Shown: piece after piece, positions 23,367 to 41,950 of the stretch
Numbering within the stretch: the first letter of the stretch is position 1
Layout of the letters: every line of letters starts with the position of its first letter
NCBI RefSeq assembly: GCF_029227915.1
Contig: NC_079877.1
Location: 9,922,001 to 9,986,000, forward strand
Origin: Hydractinia symbiolongicarpus
Lineage: Eukaryota; Cnidaria; Hydrozoa; Anthoathecata; Hydractiniidae
Direction of reading: 5' to 3'
DNA: 64,000 bases
The notes under the pieces: generated by a model
Told to the model about the DNA's origin: nothing
The model's database searches: none
What the model saw: the letters and a program-made list of their open reading frames with translations, nothing else
Position numbers and translations under genes: made by a program

Positions 23367-26300
23367 GATTTTTAAATGATAGAAATCGTTCACCACCCCA
23401 CATGAGTCAGTGCGCATGCGTATCAAACAAACTTTGTGACAAAGGAGTAACAGGGATAAATTTTATGGGGAATAGATTATTTTACATAAATTATTTTTTA
23501 AAGAACTATTTAGCATCATCAGAAACCAAGAAAGCGGATTCTGGGGTAATTTTTCTAATTACGTTGGAGCCTTTGATGACTTTTTCTGAAAGCAACAAAG
23601 AAGACATCGTATTTCCACAAAGCTTGGCAGAAGTGTTAACGTATTGAAGGACAATTAAGATAAAAATTGGATGACGTTATTTAGCCCAAGACGACGTCGT
23701 CATAAATTACTGAACAAATAAAAAGGCTAACACCGTAAAACTTTAGAATGAGAAATAGTCTTCCAAACGACGTTAAAAATTAATAATAAAAAAATGCAGA
23801 AAAGATGGCTAAGAAATTAATTTTGGAGCTGAACCATAGTTTAGCATTATACCAAATTTTTCATTATTTTTCATTAAAGTCCATAAAGAAAGCTAAAAAT
23901 GAGGAAAATTTATCAAATTTTAATCGCTTCTTCAGAAATCATGCTAACAAATAAGAGGGGGTTGCAAAATGGGTTAACCATAAAACACACAACCTTTTAC
24001 AAACAAATAAAAGGGTTTTTTTTATATAAATTTTTTATTTTAATTCAACGGATTAGTTTAAAACTTGCTAGCTTTTTCTTCGCTTGTTACATCACATGTT
24101 GTTACATCGCATGTTTCATTTTTTTAATGAAGTGAAAACATACCTTTGTTCACATGCAAAGGTATGTTTACGCTACAACAATGCCCCGTTTTTAAAACTT
24201 CCACTCCTTCAAGGAACTTATCTAACTTAAGGGTATTAATTTTCGTTACAACTTTTATAAAAGAAACAAAAAAAATTCTTTTCGCGAAGTGCTAATATTT
24301 TCCAACAATTCAATTTCGAGATTTTCCAGAATAATTTTAAAATTTTTTAATGACAAATTTGCGAGGATTTATTTTACTGAATTTCGGGGATAGCGAGTTT
24401 TGACAAAATGGACAAAAACTCCCAAAATTTAAGAGAATTTTCTAGAATATTTTTACGTGAGCATAAAAATTCTTATCGTTCTGTTAAAGTTTTAAATTAT
24501 ATTTAGATGTATTTTTTTATAAATTATTTGTTGTTTTAATGAGAACCTTGTAAACATAGTTGTTACTACAACCCAGCCCAGATATTGCATTATCGCTATG
24601 ATATTTTAGAAAAGTTGTTTGTACTCCAAATGTTTAGAGTGTAATTATATAAATATATTTGTAATTTATAAGGAGTTGATTATATCAAAAAAATATCGAC
24701 CTTTTTTAAATGTCTAAGTGCTCTAAGTAACGCCAAGTCTGTAGCCGCCCGTCTTCAACGCCCTCCTGCTCCTCCTTATAATGCTTAAGAAACGACCTTT
24801 GTTTAATACTAGAATACACGCCCCTTAAAAATCTGGAAAAGAAAATAATAAATATACGAGCGTTTATTAGGGCGTTTACGGTAATTCTTGATATCTTTGT
24901 TTACGCGATTTAAAAAAAATGCCATATTTCCTTTATTTAGCGCCGTCCTCTAATAAGCGCCCCTAATAAGAGGGCGCTTAGTTTGAGGAAATACGGTAGG
25001 ATTGATCTAAAACAGACAACGTGGGACTTAAATCCCTTTCTGAGGTTACGTTGTAGCGTTGCGTTTGGCCATGCTCAGGAAAAACTATTTTTAGATGCAA
25101 GTGGCTAAATTACAAAATTTTATTAAACTTTATTTTATCTATCTAGTGACATTGCATCACCAAGGTGCTTTTCCCCAGCGCCTAGGTTCTTGCGAGCCGA
25201 CTTGTATGTTTATTTTTTTTCGTTAGACTGCTCTGTTTTTGAAATAAGAGAGATATGCAATATATCCTATTTTATTAAATTTACACGAAGAAAATTAACA
25301 CGAATACCTGAAGCAACTTAAAAAAATAATTAAGGAGATTTCATACCAATAAGGTAACTCAACTGACTTACGAAAGGCGTTGATGAAATGCTAAACAGAA
25401 AATTCAAGACAAAAGTTAATGGATATTTTCATATTTTGAGAATGGGTTCAGTAACAACCAGTTTTATTTAACGCAGATTTTTAAAAATTGACGCTAATTT
25501 TATACCAAGATATATATTCTCATAAAAATATTGGGCAAACAAAAATAAAGAAAAGTTTTTGGAACTTTCAAGAACAATAAACATGTTTTGTGAGACGTGT
25601 CCAACGATACTTTTGTTTCGTAAAGAATCAGTTCTAATGATTGCTAGTGCATTTTCGTCCATCCCATTAGATGGCTCATGTTTGCATTTTAACAGATAAT
25701 ATTGCCGATGAGGAGTTCAAAGAAGAGTATATTAATTTCGCTGTAAAAATGAGTACTTCAGTGAGTTCACTAGAAAAATGTGCGAGAGGAATATCTCCGT
25801 AACAATTGCTATGTTAACTTCATAAACTCTCCTCGTTAACCTTCGCATAATATATGTACAATTTCAAGTTCTGCAATAGATTTGATAAGCGTCTCAAACG
25901 CAAACATGAATTCACATTTTTTTCCGTAAGAACTTTTAATTGCGAAAAATTGTTTCACCAAAAAATTATTTCAGGTCTCTCAAGAAAAAAAAATATTTAC
26001 TTACAGAAGTAACGCGCAGACTCGTCCGCAGGACTATTTGCTTCTTAACGCACTGCGCTTTTTGACAGCTTTAGCGCCTTTTTTTCGCCCGCATACTTTT
26101 TAGCATCAGGCGGCAAACAAGTAGATAATTTGGCGTTGCGAGGCAACTAAAATGTAGACAAAACATAAAAATCGATGAAGTAAAAGAAATTCAAGTTTAA
26201 TTACACGTAACCACGTTACATAGAAGAGCCAACAAAAATAATCTGATTCCTATAAAATATCAAGTTATAAGAGAATGGTATTGTAATTATATATACATTT

Positions 26301-27537
26301 TGAAAAAAGTGCGTAGAAATGAAACAATAAATAAAAAATACAAGTAGCAAAATATAAATGGATATAACCTAAGCTGCTTAATATCAAAAAATAGCGAACA
26401 AGGGCGGGAGGGGCGGAAAAATTTATAAAAATATTAAGCGCCTTCCTTGTATTTACCATCCCAATTTGCATTATGAATCCAGCAGTACTTTATTGGACAA
26501 AATCATTTGTCTGCGTTTCTTTGTTAGTCGGGTTTGTATATAAACGGTAAAAAGATGTACAAAAACATGGACCACAGCGAGTATTACAACTCGTCAAATG
26601 AAAAGCGAAGACTCTATTGACATGTTTTAAAAGGTGCGGGAGTGGATACGTTTACTTTCGCTACATACAGCATCGTAAATGACGGTCATTAACAGCTGGT
26701 ATAATTCAACTAAGGGTTGAGTATAGCTCGTCGGAGTAATGTTTAGATAGCACTCTACAGTGATAGTCAGATAAAAATATAAAGACTTTAAGTACAAAAT
26801 TTATAGGGTTGTACTTCGTTTTCCTTATGACTGTATTGTCTAGTGAGAATATAAATGTTTGATGAAAACATGCAAGAAAGAAAATATAAAAAATAACAGG
26901 TATAAAAAAATAATTCTGCGTAAAAAAACATTAAAAATTTCGCTATCAAAAAAGACACGCAAAAAAATAATTCGTTATAATTTAAAAAAAATATTATAAT
27001 AATAAAAACATTAATTACAAAAGAACAATTTTATTTCTGAATAAAATGACATGAGCCAAAAGATGTCAACACAGTGAGCAAAAAATGAGCAAAATTATGA
27101 CGTCATTGAAATCTACATGGTTAATAAAAATTAGTAAAAAAATAATGGTTATCCTAAAATACATTTTTAATAGCAAAGTGGAAATGCTCAGATCTTAACC
27201 AGATGGATAAAAATGACGTATAGCAACGCATTGTTAGTATAAAACACTTAGAAAAATTAGTATAAACTTGTTAACCAAACTAGGTTGATAATTGTTCATG
27301 AAACACCTGTTGAATAAACTTTACTAAAATTGCTTGGAGCTTTGATAGCTGTTGAGTCGCAGCACTTATGTATTTCCTCGGCACGGTAGAGATGTACTCT
27401 GTGGCACCTGCCTTTTCTTCTTCCAACTGATGTATCCGCTCTATACAGCAAGACACTGCCACAGCCTTCCACTCAACCTAATGTTGTGGTCTGTGAGACA
27501 GATACTCCATATGTACATATACCAAGTCCTAACGCTA
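23367..27537. other. Intergenic DNA between convergent KY-like and YAP genes
   Basis: No gene recognised. Visible items: an AATAAA for the KY-like gene (23717-23722), a perfect 13-bp stem at 24136-24169 (arms AAACATACCTTTG and complement, 8-nt loop), a decayed element at about 24720-25000 whose right part has GGGCGCTTA and the terminus complementary to CCTACCGTATTTCC, and on the minus strand an AATAAA at 27030-27035 suitable for YAP. Confidence 0.5.
24720..25000. mobile_element. Decayed MITE with a TACCGTATTTCC-type end
   Basis: The right end, read as the complement, begins CCTACCGTATTTCCTC and is followed by GCGCCC/GGGGCGC repeats that fold on themselves. The left end is poorly preserved (ACGCCC motifs near 24735-24770). 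The terminus style matches 13885-14231. Confidence 0.4.
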
Positions 27538-32541
<5,004 letters not shown>

Positions 32542-35500
32542 TTTTATTTACCTAAATATCTAAATAAATATAATCGAAATTAAATTCAAATGCACAATCG
32601 AGTTAAACTGACTTTTAATCCTTTCCAATTCATTTTAGTTCACGACCATCTTGTTCTGTATATTTTTATGCATAATGGAGATGACCTGTTTTTATAATAT
32701 AATGGAGATAATGCAACCCGGGTGATCCGAATATTTCTCCGATAAAAAAACCCATGACGAACGTATCACTACTGTTCCCGCGCGTTGACGACTACTGTGA
32801 CGAAAATAATTGACAATATAATCATACAGGCGTACATGAAGAAAAGCAGATAATAAAGTAATTACGCAATGTATATCCTCGTGCTTTAAGAGTAAACTTT
32901 TCATAGACCTTTTTGAATGCTGACATAACATCTTCTATCCACAGTAAGTCCTGTTGGCTGTAGCAATTTTGCGTAGCATTTAAAAAACAAGTTTTTAATC
33001 GACTGCGCGCTATTTTTTCCGTCGTCGACCTATCTATGAGAAACCCAGGTAAAGTTTATATCTGTGGATGCACATTTTGTTGCTTATAAGGTATTGAAAA
33101 GCATACGGAAATTTAAAACCAGGCTTAACTCTCAAAATATGTTTTACGCATGCTTATTTTTGAATTTAAACTTCCTCTGACAATCAAGTAAGCCAACGAC
33201 TTGAAATTCACAAGAATTAGATAACTGAATGTTTTTCCTCCCATTTTCTTATTGTTAAAAAAAACCTTACGAACTAAGCTTTTTTTTCAACCGACGAAAT
33301 TTTTAAACACAGCGAATGTAGCGCTCGTCATCATCACGCTGAGCTTAACCGAAATACCAAATATTGTGGGCACAGTTTCTAATAAACCACTTCTCGCATT
33401 ATTTCCGATGATAAAGAACTAACCTCACACACTTAGTCCTTGTAGATGGTTTCACTTAGTCATATGCCATATATTTCGTTTGTTTCTAAGTGGACTTTCT
33501 GAGTGTGGGGGAAAGCTTGGATCGAGTTTGTACTTAATTCGTTCGAGTACGCTCTTCATCCTTACATGCTAACGCCACACATTTCGATGTTGCTTTTTCT
33601 CTTTTTGCAACTTTCTCGAATATTTAGATTTTTCCTCAACGACCTTATTTCTTTTTCATTCGATTCAAAAACGCTTTTGTTTATGTTGTCCAATGAAAGA
33701 GAACTTAAATTTGTCACGTGGCTCAACATGTTAAAATGCCCGCGATTTTCGAAAAGTGTCTGTCAAAAATTTTTCTAACTCGCAAAAAAACAAATTTTAA
33801 TGTTACCATGAGATTCTACTTATATACATTCATGTACAACAAAAAAAAGCTAAATAATATACGCTATATAAAGATGTGTAAATGCAGAAATAAAAAAAAT
33901 GCATAGCGATAATATCAAAACAAAAACGATCAATAAAGGCACGCGTGATAAAAGCTGTCAAGGGTATCAGAATTGTTGTGAATTGTCAAATCGTGTGCAC
34001 AGAATTACACAACGTGTTTTTACCACTTTCCCGTTTTATTTTCCTTCCGTCCAGTTAATCAAAAAAGCATTGATCAAAACAAGAAACGACAGCGCAAAAC
34101 TCCCGGAAAAATCAGCTCCATTACAGAGATTATTGAACCATAAAAAAACATGCTAACGAAATAGAGACTGTAAAAATCACCTTTCAAGTTGGACAAGCTC
34201 TAGGTTTTAACTTAACGCAGCAGTTTAAATTAACTCTCACTTACGAGGGTAGCTCTTACAAAACTAGTAAAAAAACAACAGAACAACCTCGTCCCCAGGG
34301 CTCTCTTTCTCTTTCTGACAATCTCGAACGGAGAGAAGAAACAGAGCCCTGGGAACGAGGTTGACAACAGCAGTAACACCAAAAAAACATTGACACAATG
34401 TTCCGATATAATTACCTGACATAGAAATCGAGAAATATAATTGGTTAAAAATGACGCAATTAAGAACCAATCGGACGCTTTATTGATCTATCATCAATGG
34501 TAATTTTCAACATATTACTATTTAATTATCGACGTCACACTAGTTCAGCCTACCACAGTTTTTAAAAACGATTATACCGTACACGCCAAGAGAATATTTT
34601 TACATTTTTAATGAGCTGGAGTATGCCCACTGTTTATTTTGTAAAAAGCAAGAAAATCAGTCATTAAAATACTCACGTCTAACAAAACAAAAGAAAGAAA
34701 ACGACAGCTTAAGAGCCACTCAACATCCAAACGATATCATCGCTACGCACTGACGTCATCACACTCACTCACGGTGACTAAATTTAAACATATACTACAA
34801 TTCTATTATATACATTCGAAATATAACGGAGATCCAGACAATATCAGTACAATACAATATCACTTGTTGGTGTCCAAAACCATTTTCGATGACGTCATTA
34901 ATGTATAGGTTTGTAAGTGTGCCCACTGGGACTATACTATAACAAAACAAAAAAATCACATATGAAGCATAATATCATTTGAGTAAGACAATTACATATA
35001 GAAAAAAACGTGATCAGGCGGTGCACATTTAATTTACTTGTACAACAGTTAAAATCGCATAGATGCAAGTTTAAAAACATTTAATAAAAAATTTAGCTGA
35101 CCATTCAATTTGCAATGTCAGAAAAGAAAATTAGAAGTTTTTTACGTAAGATTTTCCTCTTCTGGGTTGGTCGTGAGAGAAAAAACCCTTGCAAGGGTTT
35201 ACAAGTGATAAATGAATATATGTAGTTTAAATATCGTATTTAGATACTAAAGATGTAATTACTTTTTTAAAAGAGACTACTACAGCTTAACCTGATTTTC
35301 AGAGCATTTAGATTTATGGTTTTGATTAGTTAAAGTTAATGTTTTCTACTTGTCACGCGGTGCTGTAAAATTTTTTTCATCGACCACACTACTCAAATTT
35401 ATGAATGATTTATCATTTAAAAGTCAATATAGCAATCATCCTTGTTCAGCTTCACGAGAAAAAGTATCAGCATTTTCACGGGCAATTAAACAAGCTTTGA

Positions 35501-36884
35501 TGAAAAAATCAAGCATGAAAAATCTGGTATCAGTTGACACTTCCTTATAAACATATCAACCCACACGACGCGTTTTGCTTTGCTTCCTTTCATCAGAAAA
35601 CACGTTTAACGCCTTAAGGAAATTATTGTGTCCATCAAGCGATACATGACTCAAATTTAGAAGAAATTTAAAAGGCGTTTTCTATTATAATAATAATCAG
35701 ATATTCCAAAGAAGTGATGTTTTTAAAGTTACTCTATCCCAGGTATGATGAAAAAGATCGTTTTTGAAACTTACTAGTTCAGATTTTGATGAACTACGTT
35801 GAAATTAACAGAGACACAAAGATTGTAGCAACATAGTAGGCAAAAAAACTCCCCAGAAATTGCAAATGGATGTAAAATCTTAATGACTGAATAAAAAGTT
35901 TATAAAACAAATGTCTCAAAAACAACCTACAAATAAAGGAAAAATCGCTTTATTTTCTGCCCTCGTTAACATGAAGAAGGCAAATATAAATTATGCGTAA
36001 CACGACATCAATAGTAAAAGTGTTTTTCCCTTCCCTCAACCAGAAACTTTAACAAAACTCTATTTTTAATGATTTAGCTTATCACAGTAACAAAAAAATA
36101 AATAGAAATAAACAAAGTTACATGAAAAAGTAAGAAAAGAACTTCGTGTTTTTTCTTTTTTCTTACAAGCATAAGCACCCTTACAGGAAGGAAAATGTTT
36201 TGTAACTGATGCCCGCCTGTTTTTAATAATTTCTAAGCAAAACTGCAATTGTAGTATGATTCAGTGGTTATCCATTATTTTAAATAGGTGTCTAATCGGC
36301 CGGACACACCCATTTACATATAAAAACACGTACGCACCTCTTTGTTTCAATTTTTTATCCCCTTCCCTAGTAAGCCTAAATTACGTTTTAATCTGGTTTT
36401 TCTACAGATTCAACGCGATAAAATATAATTAGATTTGCGTAGACGTCATCTACTATTTTTAGCAAATTGATTCTCAAGAGATTGCTAAAACGTGTTACGA
36501 AAAAATTAAATACGCATTCAGTTTAATATCTGCTAAATCGGTTTAATTTTTATTTTGGTTTAAAGTGCTGAGTCATAAAACGGAACAAATAAATAAAGGT
36601 CATGCGTTAAATTTACATATTATTTATTTACTTGTCCAGTAAGCAGGAAATAAAACCCTATTGTAAAAATACGTGAATGGGTTCTTAAAATAATTTAACA
36701 AAGTAGTAAAAACGCACGGAAAAATCTTGACGAAGAATTGGTGCTTAATAGTGTAATCTAGGCCTTAAGTCATACATAAGATTTTATCGGGTAATCGAAG
36801 CGCTTAAAAATAAATAGCAATTATCTGTATAACCTAACCAGGGGGTGTTTTGAAATTTGAAATTTTATTTATTTACCCAGGATA
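32542..36884. other. Intergenic DNA upstream of YAP
   Basis: No gene recognised. The YAP promoter and 5' leader should lie just above 32541. A foldback lies at 34285-34362. Short open frames in this block have no coding character. Confidence 0.45.
34285..34362. mobile_element. Compact 78-bp foldback (AACCTCGT...AGGGCTCT arms)
   Basis: AACCTCGTCCCCAGGGCTCT (34285-34304) and the complement of 34343-34362 match at 19 of 20 positions, with a 38-bp pyrimidine/purine loop. It looks like a minimal MITE; similar foldbacks are, from memory, common in marine invertebrate genomes. Confidence 0.7.
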
Positions 36885-37165
36885 GCCTCTTCAGTTCCTA
36901 TTGGTACTGCTATCAACGAGGGTCCTGCAAAGGGGTCCTAGCGCATTTAAAGCTCCCATTTGAGCTACGAAAGTCGTGCAAGCACAGCAATCGCTCAATT
37001 AGACAACCGCCTAAGATATCAATCCTATTCTCATGCTGATCGCTAAGCAGAAAGGATAGATTCACACTTTTATAGTCTCTGGCATGACTCGGCCGGGGTT
37101 TGAACCCAAGACCTCTCGCACTGGAAGCGAACGCTCTACCACAAGGTTACCACAAGGCTATTTTT
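36885..37165 (-). mobile_element. tRNA-derived SINE, family B
   Basis: On the minus strand the head is at the right: CTTGTGGTAGAGCGTTCGC, then box B GGGTTCAAACCCC. A body and then a central block (CGTAGCTCAAATGGGAGC, TGCGCTAGGACC) follow towards 36900. The head differs from family A, but the central block is clearly related to it. The partial copy at 21742-21870 belongs to the same family. Confidence 0.78.
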
Positions 37166-37813
37166 AAGAATTTCAAGCTGTTTTGGCAATTTTGAGGTGT
37201 TTCGCAAGGTACGCCAAGGTTCCTTCAGAAGACAAGCAAAATAACTAGGTATGCATTAAGTAAGGTAAAAAATTTCTGCAGGACATTTACACTCACAGAG
37301 AGTTAGGTATTTTAAAAGCTGCAAACATGTTTCTACGAGAGAATTGATCCTTCCTCAATACGTCACCTTGAATTTATAACAAAAAAATCCTTACAAATTT
37401 TTGCATCTTAGAATACACAATCAACAAATTACTTCCTATAGATCACTTTCCGCGTGACGTAGTTGTTATGAGTTCATTTTGAGAACAATGGGCATGCGCG
37501 CACTTTTGTGTAGGTAAAAAAGCAGAACTAAAATGGTTATTAATAAATATTAAAGATTTTTGGGGATAGCATAAGATCCAAGAGGAACTGGAATTAAATT
37601 TTAACTATATTTTACTAATTCTTCCTAAAAAATTTCACCAATTTTGAGAAAATATTTCCTTTTTTGGATGGATTTTTTTGATTACTATGGTCTGTAGTTT
37701 ATTTTTTCTACCTACAGAAATGTTTGCGCATGTGCAGAAAAAAAACAAAAAAAAAACACGCAAACTTTTAACTTTTGCAAACATTGGTAAGTGATCTGTG
37801 GTACAGATGATTA

Positions 37814-40385
37814 TTAAGGCCATAGCATCCAAATTAAAATTCTTTTATCTCTTAAGTGTCCTCGCGTTTGAGGATGCTTAAAAGCCTGATTGGAGATTTT
37901 CAAACGACAATTAAAACTTACCACTAAGTGTACTTCGAACAACGAGTTCAATCCACCGCTAGTCACTTGCGGTGCTGGTACAAGATTTTGTTGTTGGTCC
38001 ACACCGACATATTGACCAGTCATGTCGTGTTGAAAGGTGACGTAATGACTCATTGTTTCGTGTAGTTTAAACGTGCTTGCTCGATCACCCACACCCTACA
38101 TAAAAAGAATGAAGACCGGAGTTGTTAGAAGGGGCGAATATTTGAGGCAAACAAATTAATAGCATTAGTGACTTTGAATTAGAAGGTACAAGAGTAAAAA
38201 AGATCTTAAAAGACAATGTGAATGGATGGAAGGGAATATCAGCGACAGAAGGTTTTTTGATGGCAATAGCAACGCCCAGTTTTTCTAACGAATTCAACGG
38301 CAAAGGGAATGTTTACATACCGTTGCAGTAGTGCGACCACCTGCGTTCGCCAGATGATATTGTGGAAATGCACCATTACGTAGGATCACTTTATTTTCCC
38401 ATCGATTTACAACCAACCAATGACCTAAACAAAAAGTGTAAGTCTGATTAAAATACAAATCAGGTACCATGAATAATAACCGTGAACTAAATAATTTCCT
38501 TCTCAAATATAAATGTGAAGACCTGATTCCTGTTATTTTTACAGGGTATGAAAAGTTTGAAATACGACACAAGTAAAAAGAAAAAACGTGTTTACTATAT
38601 ATTATACATTTTTTGTAACCAACCAAAAAGCCCTATACATACATCCAAAGAAAATGCGAAAAAAATAACACAAAGTAGCATTGGAATCACATCAATCATC
38701 ACAGAAAACTCACAGGAGTAGTCGAGTCCAAGAGCACCTCTTCCATCCAAGTTACCATCAGGCAAGCAACGTAAACAACCTTTACTAGCTTTGCTCACCA
38801 GTTGAATACCACTACCTGGTAAGAAGCAGTTCTAAAAAATGAAGAATTTTTGTGAGAAAGTTTTGGCGCTGACAATGAAATATAAACTGAAACAATAACC
38901 CACTGCAAAAGCAACAGCGTGCAAGGGAAATACATGAAGTACTGTCCACAAAGAATTTATGTTCGATTTACTAACATTGTATAAAAAAGTTTTTAACTTT
39001 CCAAAAATGTAAAAACAATCCACATGATTCGTAATGGATGTACTGCAGCGTTTTTAAAAATATGCCGAGCAATTGTCACTTTCCTAGAGACAGCTGCACG
39101 AAGTTTATAACTAACCGTTTCTTTTAAAAATAAAAATAACACCACATGTGACAGGTACAAAAGCAAGTCATCTCTATAACAATAGCCGTATTCTGTCTGT
39201 CTGTCCGCAACAAAGGGACGTGTACGGGCACACAAAATAGTGTGTAATTTAAAGACGGATGACCCCATGAATATTTCCACGGGTTAACGATTAGTCTGTT
39301 TAATAACAGCAGCAAGTTTTTGAAATATTTTTTTGTAAACGTATAACCACACATATATGTACAAACACAATCACCACATAGCTATCCACTTACCAATAAT
39401 GGACTAGTAGCTGTTCTGTCAGCTTCATCTTTAAAACCCTTTGCAGCATCACCAGCTAAATTCGCACTAGACTTAACAATACCAGCTGCAGCACCTCCCA
39501 CCGAGCTTGCTAATGATGAAGCTGATTTACCAGAGCCCTTGACCAGCTGCCCACCAGAACGGAAAGCAGATGCAAACGCTCCACCAACACCACTCTGAAT
39601 AATAACAGATGATTATAAAATACAAAAGCAAAAAAGTTTCATGTTAGCTCTCAACATATACACTAGCCCTGTTTTAATCTTTTTTAATAAAATTTCAAAA
39701 TTCGACAAATTTACATAAATTGCATCTTGAATATAAACCAGAAACAAGCCACTCATGTAACAGTTCATTTTTACTTGTACCACACCTGCGCTATCTCAAT
39801 TTAGGATTGTTATGTGTATACACATCAAAGATGACATAGCGAATACTAATGCAGAGATTTTCCCTTTTTCTTACTTCTTAATTTTTTAGAAGTTACTTTT
39901 ATTATACAGAAACAACAAATACTCAAAAAAATTAATAGAAAGTCACTTACAGCAAGTTTTTCAGAGTGACTCTAAAATGAAAACAGTAGATGAATGTTAT
40001 ACTTCATGAACTAGAATATTGATTATTCTAAAAAAGACCAAAAAAAAAAAAACGTCATTTATTATAGAAACTAGTTTAAGGAGGTCTACCTTTTGTTGTG
40101 GCTGAACATACACTGGTTGTGGTGGATCTAATGAAAGACCACAGAGAAATTACAAGAAAATAACAAAAAGAACGAAGAGTAATATACAAGTTGGCAACAT
40201 CAACAACAACAATAGCAAACGTACAACTTAAATGGCAAAGAAAACAAACAAACAAACAAACAACATTGAAGGACATTTTGCTTGAACTTACTTTGAATGA
40301 TAACATTATGCTGCATAGGTTGTTGCGGTGGATATGCATATCCAGGAGCAGTTGGTTGGCCATAATATGGTGGTGGTTGGGCCAT
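37814..40385 (-). CDS. Pro/Tyr-rich protein with probable beta-trefoil C-terminal half, about 7 exons
   Basis: Exons 40385-40292, 40127-40090, 39971-39951 (21 nt), 39594-39394, 38831-38714, 38424-38321 and 38095-37922 join in frame with consensus sites. The protein starts MAQPPPYYGQPTAPGYAYPP (low complexity, annexin- or scramblase-like tail), has a small Gly/Ala/Ser-rich segment (SGVGGAFASAFRSGGQLVKG), then about 130 residues with repeating short beta motifs: GIQLVSKASKGCLRCLPDGN, HWLVVNRWENKVILRNGAF, YVTFQHDMTGQYVGVDQQQN. The periodicity and G-x-Y-h-x-V pattern suggest a beta-trefoil such as fascin, FGF or ricin-B folds; this is inference and no named family is claimed. The last exon is unsettled: reading on to the stop at 37814 gives 285 aa, while a GTAAGT donor at 37921 suggests splicing to a further small exon (one option is 37711-37685). 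Confidence 0.68.
39180..39310 (-). mobile_element. Family C copy 3 in an intron
   Basis: Read on the minus strand it runs from GACTAATCGTTAACCCGTGG through AAATATTCATGGGG to CAGACAGACAGAATACGGC and TATTGTTATAGAGA. It lies between exons 4 and 5 of the Pro/Tyr-rich gene. Confidence 0.6.
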
Positions 40386-41950
40386 TTTTTTATATTTTTA
40401 GTCTACTAAGAATGCAAGAAACTAAATTTACATTTAACACCATTTGAGTATTAATCCTTAAATAGATTAATAAAATTAATAAAAATGAATTTTACACCCA
40501 ATATTTTTGGCACTTTATATCAAATAAAAACTTAATTTATTTTTTCAATTATTTGTGTAATCTATGTAAAAAAAAAAATACCACAGCCATGATAATAAGA
40601 GATTGGAACAATAGGACCAATTCTTTTTAGGAATCATTCGTTATTTGCTAAAGTTAAGAATTCTAGACTTAAATGGTCGCAATGAATAAATTACAATAAT
40701 CATACAGAAGAATATAAGTTGACATCATGCTGGGTGGTCATGTAGAAAGCAACAGTAGTAACATTAATGAACAAAAATTGACCTAACAATTCCTACCTTG
40801 TCATTACACAACAACTTTATCTAGCTAACAAACTTCACCTAGCTTTTTTCACAATTCTATTCAAATCCAACCAACTTATAAACTTTATGTCAAAATCTAT
40901 CTACATTATTTTATTCTTAATGCTTCTATAAAAATTTAATAACTTTCTCATGTTTTATTCATTAAGTAGATTACTAATTTTTTTCTAAGATATTAAGCTG
41001 TGCTTAATTAAAAGCAACTGCAGTCTAAAAAGAGTTTAAAAACAAAAATCAAAACACTGGTTGAAGGTTTTTGAAAAATAGGTAAAAAAAAGTAAGAGGT
41101 AAAAAGTAGGAAAAGAGTTTATGCATTGCATAATTAAGTATTTTATGCTGTATTAAGAACTTCAGCTACAAGTATGATATAGTAACTAGCTTAAAACATT
41201 ACGTCAACACAGAAGGAGTGTTGTGTCTCTCCTTCATGCTAATTAATACAAAATCACAAAAAAGAGTTAAAACTTGATTCTAAAAGGTTATTTAAAATAT
41301 TCACTTCCCCAAATAAACTCTTATTTTCTTCTACAACTTCCTCCTCTTCAAAGCAGATACACAAAACAATAAAAATCTAGAAAAGAAACCACACGTAAGA
41401 AGAGTGAATAAATATGCTAGCTAATCAAAACTCAATTGCTGACATTTGCAAATTTATACTCTTTCTAGAAGCAACTGCATTTCCTTGTTGCCATCAATGG
41501 ACACAGCAATTAGGAATTACATGTAATGTCGTTTCAATGACAGTGTAAAGAAACACACTAAGTAAATATGTGGGCTGTGAAATTTGATAATCATGTTCTG
41601 TTTGCCTCCAATATGCAACAACTTTTACAAGTAGATAAACATAAATTATTGTTACTGCCAAACAGATAAATAGGTAAAAAAAGAAAAAGATTGAAAATTA
41701 AAACAAGTTATAAACTGTGACTTTTTATGAAAATTATTAAAAACAAATGCATTGTACGGATGTGAAAAAATACAACATCTTTAGAAGCAAAATATATATT
41801 TATTCAGTACGCAAAATTTGAATTAAATAATTAGCAAAATACAATTTAGTTTGCTAATTAAAATATATATCTTGCACAAAATAACATTTGATGTACATGC
41901 ATTGATACATTTGCTGGTGTACATTAATTAATACGTTCGTGAAAACAAAC
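40386..41950. other. Intergenic DNA between NMD3 and the Pro/Tyr-rich gene
   Basis: AT-rich, with no coding signal. It contains the promoter of the gene starting at 40385 and the 3' end of NMD3; an AATAAA on the minus strand at 41799-41804 follows the NMD3 stop by about 150 bp. Confidence 0.5.

Noticed and set aside
33503-34156. Three short overlapping plus-strand frames upstream of YAP
   Set aside because: Biased composition, no family resemblance and no splice signals in phase.
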